Shown here in pieces: positions 27,628 to 37,532 of a DNA stretch of 64,000 nucleotides. Location of the stretch: assembly GCA_014238155.1 (NCBI GenBank), contig JABABQ010000034.1, forward strand, positions 225,371 through 289,370. The letters run 5' to 3'. The DNA comes from Rhizobiaceae bacterium. Lineage in GTDB: Bacteria; Pseudomonadota; Alphaproteobacteria; Rhizobiales; Rhizobiaceae. Below the pieces are notes generated by a model. It was not told the DNA's origin, did no database searches, and worked only from the letters and a program-made list of their open reading frames with translations. The translations under genes and the position numbers were made by a program. Positions within the stretch are counted from its first letter, which is position 1. Each line of letters opens with the position of its first letter.

Positions 27628-29247
27628 TTAACGCTCCACGACTTCAGACTGACTGCTGCTGATTAATTCGCTAGCGGCATCACATGCAGCGGACCATGTG
27701 AGGAAGCTACGCTGTGCCAATTCCTCAATTTCATTGGGGTAATCGATGCGATAATGGCCGCCACGGCTTTCCTTGCGCAAAAGTGCAGACACAGCAATCA
27801 TCTTGGCGGTGATCAGGGCATTTTCAAAGCGCTGCAACTTGTTCTTTTCTTCCAGTTTCAGAATTGTCTTCAGGCCATTGGCCATGCCTTGCGGATTACG
27901 CACAACACCGAATTCTGCGCTCATGGTTTCGCGCAACAGGCTCATCATTCCGGTGTCTTCTGGAGATTCCGCATCCTCGTGGGGCAAGCCCTCATTGTCC
28001 CAGGGATTCAGTCGCGAGGCCGGCAATAAGCTTTGAACGTCTTCGGCGATCCGGGCCGCAAATACGACGGCCTCCAGAAGCGAATTTGACGCCAGCCGGT
28101 TGGCGCCGTGTGCCCCAGTCGACGTCACCTCACCGCAAGCCCACAAACCGTCCAGGGTCGAGCGTCCATTGGCGTCCGTCAATATGCCACCCATGAAATA
28201 ATGAGCTGCGGGAACCACTGGAATGCTTTCCCTGACCGGGTCGATGCCGGAATCCTGACAATAGCCAAACACGGTCGGGAACTCTTCAGCAAAACTGTCA
28301 CCGACGGCTTTCGTACAATCAAGAAAAGCGCCGCGGCCTGACTTCACTTCGTCAAATATTCCACGGGCTACTATGTCACGTGGCGCCAGTTCGGCATCTT
28401 CATGCAAGGGCACCATAAAACGTTCGCCTGCCTTGTTGTGCAGCGTTGCCCCATGTCCGCGCAGAGCTTCGGTCGCCAATGGTGACGGATCTTTGCCAAC
28501 ATCAATTGCAGTTGGGTGAAACTGAACAAATTCCATATCCGCCAGCACCGCACCTGCCCTCGCTGCCATGCCTATGCCACCTCCACGAGCCTCCGCCGGA
28601 TTGGTTGTCACCGCATAGAGATGACCAATGCCACCGGCAGCCATCACCACAGCCCGGGCTGAAAGCCTGATCTTGTTAGGACCGGTACCTGCCTCATCAC
28701 GCGCCACAACGCCGGAGACTTGCTTACCCTGTGTGAGAATGTCCTGAACAACATAGCCCTCCAGCACACGAATGCTTGGGGTAGAGCGAACCGTCGCTAC
28801 CAGCGCTTCCATGATCGCCTTGCCAGCCATATCTCCACGCACCCGGACCACACGATTTTGGGAATGGGCAGCTTCGCGGGATACCTGCAAACGGCCTTCA
28901 AGATCGCGGTCAAATGGAACACCAAATTCAAGCAGATCGGTAATTCGGTCAGCCGCTTCCGACGCCATTAATCGGGCGATCTTTTCGTCAACGATTCCAG
29001 CTCCCGCCAGCAACGTATCCTCGACATGCTGATCAACCGTGTCACCTTCCGACACTGCCGCGGCAATGCCAGCCTGCGCCCAGGCTGATGACGCTCCGCG
29101 ACCCAGCGAGGCGGCAGTTAGCACCGTGACGGGCCGCGGCGCCAGCTTCAGGGCACAAAACAGACCAGCCAATCCGCCGCCAACAATAATAACGTCGTCC
29201 GTGCCGGATGTACTGACGGGGCGCAGGAAAGAGAGTTGTTCTGACAT
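27628..29247 (-). CDS. nadB: L-aspartate oxidase
   Basis: 539 residues. FAD enzyme that oxidises aspartate to iminoaspartate, the substrate of NadA. Dinucleotide motif [14 protein letters not shown] near residue 22; [12 protein letters not shown]; catalytic-region [18 protein letters not shown]-terminal helical domain with [17 protein letters not shown]. Middle gene of the NAD operon. Confidence 0.97.
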   Translation of the reverse strand: MSEQLSFLRPVSTSGTDDVIIVGGGLAGLFCALKLAPRPVTVLTAASLGRGASSAWAQAGIAAAVSEGDTVDQHVEDTLLAGAGIVDEKIARLMASEAADRITDLLEFGVPFDRDLEGRLQVSREAAHSQNRVVRVRGDMAGKAIMEALVATVRSTPSIRVLEGYVVQDILTQGKQVSGVVARDEAGTGPNKIRLSARAVVMAAGGIGHLYAVTTNPAEARGGGIGMAARAGAVLADMEFVQFHPTAIDVGKDPSPLATEALRGHGATLHNKAGERFMVPLHEDAELAPRDIVARGIFDEVKSGRGAFLDCTKAVGDSFAEEFPTVFGYCQDSGIDPVRESIPVVPAAHYFMGGILTDANGRSTLDGLWACGEVTSTGAHGANRLASNSLLEAVVFAARIAEDVQSLLPASRLNPWDNEGLPHEDAESPEDTGMMSLLRETMSAEFGVVRNPQGMANGLKTILKLEEKNKLQRFENALITAKMIAVSALLRKESRGGHYRIDYPNEIEELAQRSFLTWSAACDAASELISSSQSEVVER

Positions 29248-29256
29248 CCTGATTTC

Positions 29257-29607
29257 CTAAAAAAGTTCTTCGCCGGTCTGGCGTACCGGATCTGGAAAAT
29301 CGCGGTAAAGTGCGAATTTCACTTCAGCGATCTTCGAATTGACACCAAAATGCAACGGTTCAACCTCACCAGCCCGACCGGCCGCCAGATTGAACGCTTC
29401 ATCAAGCTGGGCCAGACCATCAACTTCAATCATCAGATGGAATTCGCCAAACTCCCTTGGCCCCAAACCAAGCTTGCGTCGCATGAGTCGCCACGACGCA
29501 ATTTTTTTCTTGGCAACCAGATGCTCCATAAAACGTTGCAAGTCTGCCGCAAACTCAACGTCTTTGATACCGGCCTTGAGACTGAAAAACCCGTGATAAA
29601 TATCCAT
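29257..29607 (-). CDS. Small conserved protein (DUF6614-like) within the nad operon
   Basis: 116 residues. Begins MDIYHGFFSLKAGIKDVEF and contains WRLMRRKLGLGPREFGEFHLMIEV, which I associate with the DUF6614 family seen in marine alphaproteobacteria. Predicted compact alpha/beta, no cysteines, no signal. It lies 11 bases after nadA and 9 bases before nadB, so it is part of the nad transcript; a role in quinolinate or iminoaspartate handling is possible but not shown. Confidence 0.7.
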   Translation of the reverse strand: MDIYHGFFSLKAGIKDVEFAADLQRFMEHLVAKKKIASWRLMRRKLGLGPREFGEFHLMIEVDGLAQLDEAFNLAAGRAGEVEPLHFGVNSKIAEVKFALYRDFPDPVRQTGEELF

Positions 29608-29618
29608 TTATAACCCGA

Positions 29619-30695
29619 TCAGTTCTTGAGGTTGACCATGCGCTCAACTGCGCGACGAGCCTTTTCGGCCATCAATGGATCGACCACGACTTCCTCCTTC
29701 ATCTCCAGAAGGCTGTCGAGGATTTTTGGCAAAGTGATGCGCTTCATGTGTGGGCACAGGTTGCACGGCTTGATGAATTCAACACCCGGGGCCTGTTCCT
29801 GAATGTTTGAAGCCATCGAACATTCGGTCACCAGCAATACCTTTGCTCCCGGTTTCTGACCCAGCGCATAGTCAATCATGCCCTTGGTGGAGCCGGTAAA
29901 GTCGGCAACTGCCGTCACTTCGGTGGGGCATTCCGGGTGGGCAATTATCTGAATTTCAGGATCCGCATCCCTATAGGCCAGCAATTCTTCAGCAGTGAAG
30001 CGTTCATGCACTTCGCAATGGCCTTTCCACGTGAGGATTTTGACATCCGTCATTTTGGCAACATTTTGCGCCAAATATTCATCCGGGATCAATAGAACCT
30101 TGTCGACACCGAAGCTCTCGACCACCTGAACGGCATTGGAAGACGTGCAGCAAATGTCACTTTCGGCCTTCACGTCGGCAGACGTGTTGACATAGGTAAC
30201 GATTGGAACGCCCGGATTGGCCTCGCGCAACAGACGGACATCTTTGCCGGTTATGGAATCGGCCAGTGAACAACCGGCCTTCATGTCCGGAATAAGAACG
30301 GTTTTTGATGGGTTCAGAAGTTTTGACGTTTCCGCCATGAAATGTACGCCGCACTGAACGATAATGTCGGTTTCGACACGGGTGGCCTCCATCGCGAGCT
30401 GCAGCGAATCGCCTGAAATATCGGCGACGCAGTGATAGATTTCCGGCGTTTGATAATTATGCGCCAGAATAGCTGCATTGCGCTCTTTCTTGAGCTTGTT
30501 GATGGCATAGACATAAGGCGCGTGAATTGGCCATTCGATTTCAGGAATATGATGTTTGACCTTTTCATATAACGGTGCCGTCTCACGAGCCACCTGATCA
30601 GTATATTCAAGCGACGGACGCTCCAGACGCGGATAAGACTGACCAGAAGACGTCATCACAGATTCAGTGTTGGCGTGCAGATCGATGGCGGACAT
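29619..30695 (-). CDS. nadA: Quinolinate synthase
   Basis: 358 residues from the ATG at 30695, which has AGGAGA 7 bases upstream. [4Fe-4S] enzyme that condenses iminoaspartate with dihydroxyacetone phosphate. Cluster cysteines are in [10 protein letters not shown], the HPECP segment region and the C-terminal [14 protein letters not shown]. Other motifs: [21 protein letters not shown] (shown by its key HNYQ and GDS residues) and [13 protein letters not shown]. First gene of the NAD operon, behind a palindromic operator. Confidence 0.96.
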   Translation of the reverse strand: MSAIDLHANTESVMTSSGQSYPRLERPSLEYTDQVARETAPLYEKVKHHIPEIEWPIHAPYVYAINKLKKERNAAILAHNYQTPEIYHCVADISGDSLQLAMEATRVETDIIVQCGVHFMAETSKLLNPSKTVLIPDMKAGCSLADSITGKDVRLLREANPGVPIVTYVNTSADVKAESDICCTSSNAVQVVESFGVDKVLLIPDEYLAQNVAKMTDVKILTWKGHCEVHERFTAEELLAYRDADPEIQIIAHPECPTEVTAVADFTGSTKGMIDYALGQKPGAKVLLVTECSMASNIQEQAPGVEFIKPCNLCPHMKRITLPKILDSLLEMKEEVVVDPLMAEKARRAVERMVNLKN

Positions 30696-30729
30696 TTCAT
30701 TTCTCCTGAGTGGCATCGGAATTTTCGAC

Positions 30730-30750
30730 TTATACTCAATATGAGTATAA
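30730..30750 (-). promoter_or_regulatory. Predicted NadQ operator upstream of nadA
   Basis: Perfect 9-base arms TTATACTCA and TGAGTATAA around a 3-base centre ATA. It lies 35 bases before the nadA start, where a repressor would block initiation. NadQ is encoded at the other end of the nad operon. I recall similar TATACTC/GAGTATA palindromes for NadQ in alphaproteobacteria, but could not check this here. Confidence 0.75.
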
Positions 30751-30858
30751 CAAGGCCGTAAAACAAGCCCGGCATTCACCGGACCACACGTAATTTATGA
30801 TAATGGCGCTGAAGACACAAGCGTATCCTCAGGCCAATTTCGGTTTTTGCCGGTTTGA

Positions 30859-31626
30859 TCAGGTGAATTTGATGCTGACTTCACCGAATTCACTGAACTT
30901 GGCGCAGTAAGTGGTATTGCCCTGAGCCGGAATTGGTGTCGTGCAAGTTCCGGTTGATACCCATTCACCAGCTTTCAATTGGCGTCCATGTTTGGCGAGT
31001 GTTTGCGCCATCCAGACCACCGAATTGATCGGATTGTCTGAGGCGGAGACACCACTGCCCGTTGCTACTATGGAACCGTCTACACTTGATTCAACAACGG
31101 CATTTCGTAAATCCTGGTTCTGCCAGTCGGGCACTTCCGGGCCGACAACAAAGGCAACATTTCCACCAAAATCCAACGCCACCCCCAAGCCATTGGCAAA
31201 GTCTTTGTTGCCGATGGTTCGGCCAATTACTTCGATTGCGATGTGGACCGTGTCTACGGCTATTGCCGCATTGTCCGTGTTCATTTCTTCGCCATTTTCC
31301 GGAAAATCCCGCGCCATCTTGAAAGCATATTCAGGTTCACATGCCGTGACGCAGGGTGTTTTCTTCAATTCCGCACCGTTTACCAACACGCCCGCCTGCG
31401 CCATGGGGCCATAAAACGGCGCATCAATTCCAAAACTTTCCTGCGCGGCCTTATTGGTTGCTCCAACTTTCCAGCCAACGCTTGGTGATCCGAATTTTTC
31501 GAATGCGGCCGCCTGTATCACCATCGCATCTTCCATGCTTGGCGCCGGATCGGGCCAGGCCAAAGAGTTTTGAACACCACTTTTGCGCGAGGCAACCATA
31601 TCCGCTGCCATATTCTCAACGTCCAT
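30859..31626 (-). CDS. 2-keto-4-pentenoate hydratase-like protein (MhpD/FAH fold)
   Basis: 255 residues from the ATG at 31626 (GAAGGA 7 bases upstream). Resembles 2-keto-4-pentenoate hydratase and 2-oxo-hepta-3-ene-1,7-dioate hydratase: VGWKVGATN, EPEYAFKMARDFPEN, IEVIGRTIGN and a C-terminal GEWVSTGTCTTPIPAQ. Metal-dependent enolase-type reactions on ring-cleavage products are usual for the family. It faces away from the divergent MFS transporter, which may import a related acid. Confidence 0.85.
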   Translation of the reverse strand: MDVENMAADMVASRKSGVQNSLAWPDPAPSMEDAMVIQAAAFEKFGSPSVGWKVGATNKAAQESFGIDAPFYGPMAQAGVLVNGAELKKTPCVTACEPEYAFKMARDFPENGEEMNTDNAAIAVDTVHIAIEVIGRTIGNKDFANGLGVALDFGGNVAFVVGPEVPDWQNQDLRNAVVESSVDGSIVATGSGVSASDNPINSVVWMAQTLAKHGRQLKAGEWVSTGTCTTPIPAQGNTTYCAKFSEFGEVSIKFT

Positions 31627-31740
31627 TACAAATCCTTCGAGTAAACCATCCATCACAGTTGCTGATGTGTTTAATCAAAAAGTTTCGCGTGCACATCCAC
31701 AAAATTGCAATTAGTTTGCCGCCAATCGAAAGGAAGTACC

Positions 31741-32979
31741 ATGCCCGCTGAATCCGCAGCTGCTGTTCGCCGCTGGAATCCAAGTGTCAATCTAATCGTT
31801 GTTTGCGGATGTTTGATTGCATTGCTGAGTTTCGGTGTTCGATCGTCACTGGGTCTTTTTCAAATGCCCATTCTCAACACCACGGGATGGAGTTTTACGA
31901 CATTTGGACTGGCAATGGCTTTGCAAAATCTTGCCTGGGGTATCGGGCAACCCATTTTTGGCGCTGTTGCGGATCGGTTTGGTGCCTGGAAAACCCTGGC
32001 TCTGGGTGGACTATGTTATGCAGCCGGCTTGTACGTCATGGGAACCGCCACCGCACCCATCTGGCTGCATATAGGCGGTGGAATTCTGGTTGGGCTGGGG
32101 GTTGCTGCCGGATCATTCGGCATCATCATGTCGGTCTTTGCCCGCAATGTTGATCCGCAACAGCGCAGTTTTGTATTTGGCATTGGCACAGCCGCGGGTT
32201 CGGCGGGCATGTTCATGTTTGCCCCGATATCAAGAGAACTGCTCGATAATTTCGGCTGGTCCCATTCCCTGATCCTGCTGTCGGTCATCATGTTGATTGT
32301 CCCGGTATTGGCGGCACCGCTTTACGGAAATGCCAGATCGTCATTGCAGTCTGAAGAAGAAATCGATCAGACCCTGGGCGAAGCCTTCCGCGAGGCGTTG
32401 AGTCACCGGTCTTATGTACTGCTGAATGCCGGCTTTTTTGTCTGCGGGTTTCACGTTGCCTTCATCAGTGCGCATTTTCCCGCCTATATCTCCGATATTG
32501 GTGTGGCGGAGAATTACGCTGCCCATGCCCTTGCATTAATTGGATTTTTTAACATTATTGGTTCTCTTGCAGCGGGTTATATTGGGCAAAAATATTCCAA
32601 ACCGAAATTCCTGACCTTCATCTACATCGCCCGGGCAATTGCTATATTTGGCTTTTTGATGTTACCGCAAAATTCGACCTCAGTGGTCATATTTGCCATT
32701 GTGATGGGCTTGCTGTGGTTGTCGACAGTACCTCCGACGAATGCGCTCGTGGCGGTCATGTTCGGTACACGCCATCTTGGTTTCCTGGGCGGTCTGGTGT
32801 TTTTTTCACACCAGATTGGCTCATTCATCGGAGTTTATCTGGGGGGCTATCTGCGCGACGCCTATGGTTCGTTTGACATGGTTTGGTGGCTGGGAATTGT
32901 GTTGAGCCTGTTTGCGGCGGTTATTCACTGGCCAATCAGCGAGGCACCTGTCGATCGCACAGCTCTGCAGACGACATAA
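31741..32979 (+). CDS. MFS transporter
   Basis: 412 residues, about 12 helices. Start at 31741 with GGAAG 6 bases upstream. GAVADRFGAWKTLALGG after TM2 is the MFS loop motif, and GYIGQKYSKPKFL is its second-half counterpart. Looks like the monocarboxylate/oxalate-formate (OFA-like) branch. Divergent from the hydratase-like gene; the two may form an uptake-and-breakdown pair, which is inference from position. Confidence 0.9.
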   Translation: MPAESAAAVRRWNPSVNLIVVCGCLIALLSFGVRSSLGLFQMPILNTTGWSFTTFGLAMALQNLAWGIGQPIFGAVADRFGAWKTLALGGLCYAAGLYVMGTATAPIWLHIGGGILVGLGVAAGSFGIIMSVFARNVDPQQRSFVFGIGTAAGSAGMFMFAPISRELLDNFGWSHSLILLSVIMLIVPVLAAPLYGNARSSLQSEEEIDQTLGEAFREALSHRSYVLLNAGFFVCGFHVAFISAHFPAYISDIGVAENYAAHALALIGFFNIIGSLAAGYIGQKYSKPKFLTFIYIARAIAIFGFLMLPQNSTSVVIFAIVMGLLWLSTVPPTNALVAVMFGTRHLGFLGGLVFFSHQIGSFIGVYLGGYLRDAYGSFDMVWWLGIVLSLFAAVIHWPISEAPVDRTALQTT

Positions 32980-32981
32980 TT

Positions 32982-33494
32982 TTATTCCTGCGGAATTTTG
33001 AATATCGAACAGGTCTGCGTTCCGTGGGCGAAGAGTTTACCGCCCTCATCAACCAGGTGGGCCTCTGACGTCGCCAGTTGACGACCTGGATGGATCACTT
33101 TTCCCCGCGCGTATACCCGCCCGGTTGTGGCGCTTATTGGGCGCACAAAATTGACCTTCAATTCAACAGATGTCGACGCATAGCCTGCCGGGCACAAGGT
33201 GTGAACGGCGCAGCCAAGTGCCGAATCCAGCAGCGTAGCAATGTAGCCACCATGAACAGTTCCTAGCGGATTGTAAAAATTTTCACTAGGCACGCCGGAA
33301 AAAACTGCCACCCCCTCTTCGAACTCTACCAAACTCATGCCAAGCGCCTGGCTTATTGGCGGTGCGGGATATTTGCCATCACACATACCTCGCAGCAGTT
33401 CAAGCCCGGATACATTTCTTATTTCTGCCAGCGGTACAGTGCCGAAATTCCGGTAAACCTGGTGTTCGGCTTTCAACATAGTTTTGGATGTCAT
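32982..33494 (-). CDS. PaaI family hotdog thioesterase
   Basis: 170 residues. Hotdog fold with NPLGTVHGGYIATLLDSALGCAV, the family's catalytic-helix region, and VELKVNFVRPI. Hydrolyses acyl- or aryl-CoA thioesters. The ATG at 33494 overlaps the recO stop (ATGA), with GGAGAT 6 bases upstream inside recO, so it is the last gene of lepB-rnc-era-recO-thioesterase. Confidence 0.88.
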   Translation of the reverse strand: MTSKTMLKAEHQVYRNFGTVPLAEIRNVSGLELLRGMCDGKYPAPPISQALGMSLVEFEEGVAVFSGVPSENFYNPLGTVHGGYIATLLDSALGCAVHTLCPAGYASTSVELKVNFVRPISATTGRVYARGKVIHPGRQLATSEAHLVDEGGKLFAHGTQTCSIFKIPQE

Positions 33495-34240
33495 ATATGT
33501 ATCTCCTTCAATTGTTTTGACACCACCTTCAACAAGCTGGCCCGTTCGGGTGGAAGTTCTATGCCGCGCGGGCCATGAATATGACGCCAGAAGAAATGAT
33601 GGGTCAGCATAAATCCTGCTTCAATATCCTCCAAAGAGGCGCTGTCTATTCTTTGAAGGTCCCGTTCCAACAAGAAAGTTGGCAGCATCAACATGCGATC
33701 TGCCCAGGGCCGTCCGGCTTCAGCACTGACCGCTCGCCCGGTTTTTGGTGAAACATAAACAAGGTTTTGCAGTGAACCGGAAGCCGCACAAGCGCTCAGG
33801 TCGAGACCAAAACCCAGTTCGTCCAGCATAGCCAGTTCGAACCGTACAACAAGTTCAGCAGCAATATCTGGTGACTCAAGATTATCCAATACGATTGCCA
33901 GCGTCTGAAAAAGGGCGGCATGGGCGTCTCTTTCAGGCAACAGTCGCAAATGCGATGCCAGCGTTTGCAATGCGTAAATGCCGTGGGCATTTTCCATCAA
34001 CTGCGCGGCGCGCAGATTCTCCGGTTCGACTTTGAACTGGCCAAGATGTTCATCCAGCCGTGCCCGCCAGGTCGCACGGACGGAATTGCCTGGTTGCAGT
34101 ACCGGGCGCATACGGCGCGAACGCCCCCCCTGCACCAGTCCAAGATGACGCCCGTGCTGGTGTGTCATCAACTCTGCAATGACCGTGGTTTCACCATGTT
34201 TTCGGACGCCGAGTACAATCGCCTCATCAGTCCATTCCAT
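33491..34240 (-). CDS. recO: DNA repair protein RecO
   Basis: 249 residues. N-terminal OB fold (EWTDEAIVLGVRKHGETTVIAELMT), then the helical domain typical of alphaproteobacterial RecO with YVSPKTGRAVS and AGRPWADRML. Loads RecA in gap repair with RecR. Lies 50 bases after era. Confidence 0.93.
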   Translation of the reverse strand: MEWTDEAIVLGVRKHGETTVIAELMTHQHGRHLGLVQGGRSRRMRPVLQPGNSVRATWRARLDEHLGQFKVEPENLRAAQLMENAHGIYALQTLASHLRLLPERDAHAALFQTLAIVLDNLESPDIAAELVVRFELAMLDELGFGLDLSACAASGSLQNLVYVSPKTGRAVSAEAGRPWADRMLMLPTFLLERDLQRIDSASLEDIEAGFMLTHHFFWRHIHGPRGIELPPERASLLKVVSKQLKEIHI

Positions 34241-34290
34241 GCATTTGTCCCCGTCAGTTGAAACACTGGAGCCCTTCAGGCCCTGAGCGC

Positions 34291-35220
34291 TTATTTGGGA
34301 AATTCGAGCCCCATTTCGCGATAGCGTTCAGGATCATCCAGCCAGTTTTCGCGCACTTTGACGAACAAAAACAGATGCACTTTACGGTCCAGCATCTGAC
34401 TTAGTTCAGCGCGTGCTGCAGATGAAATGGCTTTGATGGTTTCGCCGCCCTTGCCGATGACAATCTTCTTATGTGCGGCACGTTGGATATAAATCACCTG
34501 ATCGATCTTGACGCTGCCGTCTTTTCGTTCTTCCCAGCCTTCCACTTCTACATGAGCTGAATACGGCAACTCCTGATGCAGCCGCAAAAACAGTTTTTCG
34601 CGGGTCACTTCTGCCGCCAACAGTTTGATTGGAAAATCGGACACCTGATCCGGTGGATAGAGAAACGGTCCTTCCGGCAGCACGCTCGCAAGATGATTCA
34701 GAAAATCTTCGCAACCGTTTCCTTTTAAAGCGGAAATCATGAATGTCTGATCAAAGGCAACCTTGTCATTTGCCTGTTTGGTCAACGCCAGCAAAGTTTC
34801 CGGCTGAACCCGGTCAATCTTGTTCAACAGCAAGATTTTCGGCAAATTGACTTTGCCGAGCCTTTCCAGAATGCGTTCTGCATCACCCCGAATGCCGCGC
34901 TCGGAATCGATCAGCAGGCAGACGATATCGGCATCTTTGGCACCCCCCCAGGCGGCATCCACCATGGCCCGGTCAAGTCGCCGCCGGGGCTGAAATATTC
35001 CAGGCGTATCGGCGAATATGATTTGACTGTTGCCGCGCATCATGATGCCGCGCACGACGGTCCGCGTGGTCTGAACCTTATGACTGACAATCGAAACCTT
35101 GGTGCCAACCAAATGATTAATTAAAGTAGACTTGCCGGCATTGGGCGCACCTATCAGGGCGGCAAATCCAGCGCGTTCCGGCTCATCCAGTCCGGCAGTT
35201 TTGATTTCCTGTTCAGTCAC
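34291..35220 (-). CDS. era: GTPase Era
   Basis: 309 residues. Ribosome-assembly GTPase acting on 16S rRNA. G1 GAPNAGKSTLINHLVGTK, G3 DTPG, G4 NKID, then the C-terminal KH domain with IVIGKGGETIKAI. Start overlaps the rnc stop (ATGA), the normal rnc-era coupling. Confidence 0.97.
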   Translation of the reverse strand: MTEQEIKTAGLDEPERAGFAALIGAPNAGKSTLINHLVGTKVSIVSHKVQTTRTVVRGIMMRGNSQIIFADTPGIFQPRRRLDRAMVDAAWGGAKDADIVCLLIDSERGIRGDAERILERLGKVNLPKILLLNKIDRVQPETLLALTKQANDKVAFDQTFMISALKGNGCEDFLNHLASVLPEGPFLYPPDQVSDFPIKLLAAEVTREKLFLRLHQELPYSAHVEVEGWEERKDGSVKIDQVIYIQRAAHKKIVIGKGGETIKAISSAARAELSQMLDRKVHLFLFVKVRENWLDDPERYREMGLEFPK

Positions 35221-35957
35221 TTCGAATTTTCCTTAATTGTGCCGTCGGCAGTCTGCACCCAGACCGCTTCACGCAGCAGAACTGCCTGAGCAGCGGCTTG
35301 CTCCGCGGCACGTTTGGACTTGCCTCGTCCCAGTGCATTTTTTGTACTTCCCAGTTCAACTTCTACCACAAATGTCGGATCATGGTCGGGGCCACTGCGT
35401 TTGGTCACACGATACACAGGCGTAACCCCAGATTGGATATGGGCCCATTCCTGCAGCGCAGTTTTACTATCACTCAAGGCACCACCGGCTTCACTTAAAC
35501 GCTCGTTCCAATATCTTTTAACAAATCGCTTTGCCGCATCGATACCACCATCGAGATAAATTGCAGCGATAAGGGATTCTGTCACATCGGCCCGAACGCT
35601 GCGCATCCGTTTGCTGGTTAGCTGATTAGCATCAGCCCCCGCGTGAATGAAATTGTGAAGGCCAATTTCGTCGGCAATTTCTGCGCAAGCCTTGCCGCAG
35701 ACCAAAGCATTCAGGCGAACAGAAAGCTCACCCTCCCTGGCCGCTGGAAATTCAGCAAACAACAGCTCTGCTACACACAGTCCAAGCACCCGGTCGCCAA
35801 GAAATTCGAGCCGTTCGTAATGGGAAATATCGCCCGAAATCTTTGTAGCACTGGTATGAGTGAGTGCTCGAACCAATCGGGCGTGTTCTTTGAACGTATA
35901 GCCGATGCGTTCCTCAAGCTTGGCAATCTTTTGCGCCGAAACGCGCGCAGCAGCCAT
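35217..35957 (-). CDS. rnc: Ribonuclease III
   Basis: 246 residues. Signature YERLEFLGDRVLGLCVAELL (about residues 47-66) with catalytic Glu and Asp; the second catalytic Asp and Glu are in RADVTESLIAAIYLDGG. C-terminal double-stranded RNA-binding domain (about 160-230). Processes rRNA precursors. Starts 3 bases after lepB stops. Confidence 0.97.
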   Translation of the reverse strand: MAAARVSAQKIAKLEERIGYTFKEHARLVRALTHTSATKISGDISHYERLEFLGDRVLGLCVAELLFAEFPAAREGELSVRLNALVCGKACAEIADEIGLHNFIHAGADANQLTSKRMRSVRADVTESLIAAIYLDGGIDAAKRFVKRYWNERLSEAGGALSDSKTALQEWAHIQSGVTPVYRVTKRSGPDHDPTFVVEVELGSTKNALGRGKSKRAAEQAAAQAVLLREAVWVQTADGTIKENSK

Positions 35958-35960
35958 ATA

Positions 35961-36704
35961 TTACAGCCCGGTGAAAATGCGGTCCCAGCGCATGCTGGTC
36001 GGCCATTTCCACATCTGCCATGCCGACGAACCGTCACGCAGCGACAGGAACATAATCTGCGCTTTGCCAACCAGATTGTCAGCCGGGACCATGCCAACAT
36101 CAAACCGGCTGTCAGCGGAATTGTCGCGATTATCTCCAAGGAAGAAATAGTGGCCATCGGGCACTTCGAAAACCGGCGTATCATCAGCATAGTTGTTGGG
36201 CTGAATGTCGATGGTCTGATAAGAATTGCCATTGGCCTGGGTTTCAACAAATATCGGAACAGTTACTCCAGTACTCTCGTCGGTAAATTCCCCTTGTTGG
36301 ACGCGCTTAACAGGCTGACCGTTGATCATGACCACACTGTTTTGCAACTGCACCTTGTCGCCAGGCAGACCAATGATGCGTTTGATATAGTCCTTGCTTG
36401 TGTCTCCTGGATATTTAAATACCACGACATCGCCACGCTCCGGATCGCTTCCCCAGATACGGCCCCTGAAAATGTCAGGACTGAACGGCAATGAATGGCG
36501 GCTGTAGCCATAAGACCACTTCGACACGAATATATAATCTCCCACCAACAGCGTCGGTTTCATTGATCCCGAAGGGATGTTGAATGGCTGAAACAGGAAG
36601 GTACGCAAAATAAGGGCAAGCAGCAGCGCCTGCAGAACAACGGAAACCGTCTCCCACACAACACTTTCTTGTTTTTCTTCGGTCTTGCTGGCCAATTCTT
36701 GCAT
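35961..36704 (-). CDS. lepB: Signal peptidase I
   Basis: 247 residues from the ATG at 36704; a TTG 15 bases upstream is an alternative since GAAGG sits too close to the ATG. One N-terminal membrane helix (about 18-38). Catalytic Ser in IPSGSMKPTLLVGDYIF and Lys in DYIKRIIGLPGDKV, plus GDNRDNSADSR. Cleaves Sec and Tat signal peptides. First gene of the lepB-rnc-era-recO operon. In related genomes acpS usually precedes lepB; here it does not. Confidence 0.95.
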   Translation of the reverse strand: MQELASKTEEKQESVVWETVSVVLQALLLALILRTFLFQPFNIPSGSMKPTLLVGDYIFVSKWSYGYSRHSLPFSPDIFRGRIWGSDPERGDVVVFKYPGDTSKDYIKRIIGLPGDKVQLQNSVVMINGQPVKRVQQGEFTDESTGVTVPIFVETQANGNSYQTIDIQPNNYADDTPVFEVPDGHYFFLGDNRDNSADSRFDVGMVPADNLVGKAQIMFLSLRDGSSAWQMWKWPTSMRWDRIFTGL

Positions 36705-36827
36705 CCTTCGTAGTTTCAAAAAAAGTCAGTTCCGCGCGGTTATGCCGATTGGCACCTTATTGAGCAAGCAAAATTCATCATTGCGTCAAATCATATCTGC
36801 TCAAGTTGGACTCTGTTGAGCGCGAAT

Positions 36828-37493
36828 TCATTCCTGCTGATCGATCAGCTTGCGGGCCGCGCGAAAAACGTCGTGGAACATCGCCTCGGTCAGCCGTCCG
36901 GTATTGGTATTGTATCTTGAACAATGATAGCTCGACAGAACCGCATATCGGTCCATTTCAAACTGTCTGTTGTGCCCGAACGGCACTGAAGCCACACGCA
37001 CACCCAGCGCGCGGGCTGTGCTGTCATGAGAAATTTTACCAAGCGTTATCAAAAGTTTGAGGTTTTTTAATCGGCTCAGCGAATTGACCAGAAACGGCCG
37101 ACAGGCATTTATCTCCTGACCAATTGGCTTGTTTTGCGGCGGCACGCAACGCACTGCATTGGTGATTGCACAATCGCGCAGCTTCAACGTGTCCTCCGGG
37201 TCCGCCTGATAGCGGCCTTCTGCAAAGCCGAATTCACACAGAGTTGAATAGAGCAGATCACCCGCCCAATCTCCGGTAAACGGTCGACCGGTTCGATTGG
37301 CTCCTTTGAGGCCCGGAGCCATGCCAATCACCATTAATCGAACTGAGTTCTTGCCACCAAGTTTGGCGTCAGGATACCAGGTTGGTACGGGCGCATTGTG
37401 AAATTCGGGATTGAGTTCGCGGTGCGTATGTCGAAATTCCACCAGTCGCTCACACAAATCGCAGTCTCGCTGTGGTTCTGTAGCCTGTGTCAC
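36828..37493 (-). CDS. Uracil-DNA glycosylase, family 5-like
   Basis: 221 residues with a GTG start. CDLC (residues 11-14) and later cysteines in AVRCVPPQNKP and NACRPF form the expected [4Fe-4S] set. Motif 1 is GMAPGLKGANRTGRPFTGD, as in family 5 (UDGb) where the polar catalytic residue of family 4 is missing; motif 2 region is SSYHCSRYNTNTG. Removes uracil, and possibly hypoxanthine, from DNA. Followed by lepB on the same strand with a 123-base gap. Confidence 0.9.
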   Translation of the reverse strand: MTQATEPQRDCDLCERLVEFRHTHRELNPEFHNAPVPTWYPDAKLGGKNSVRLMVIGMAPGLKGANRTGRPFTGDWAGDLLYSTLCEFGFAEGRYQADPEDTLKLRDCAITNAVRCVPPQNKPIGQEINACRPFLVNSLSRLKNLKLLITLGKISHDSTARALGVRVASVPFGHNRQFEMDRYAVLSSYHCSRYNTNTGRLTEAMFHDVFRAARKLIDQQE

Positions 37494-37532
37494 CTTCGTC
37501 CGCCTGTGTATCGAGATCTGCTAATGGTCGGG

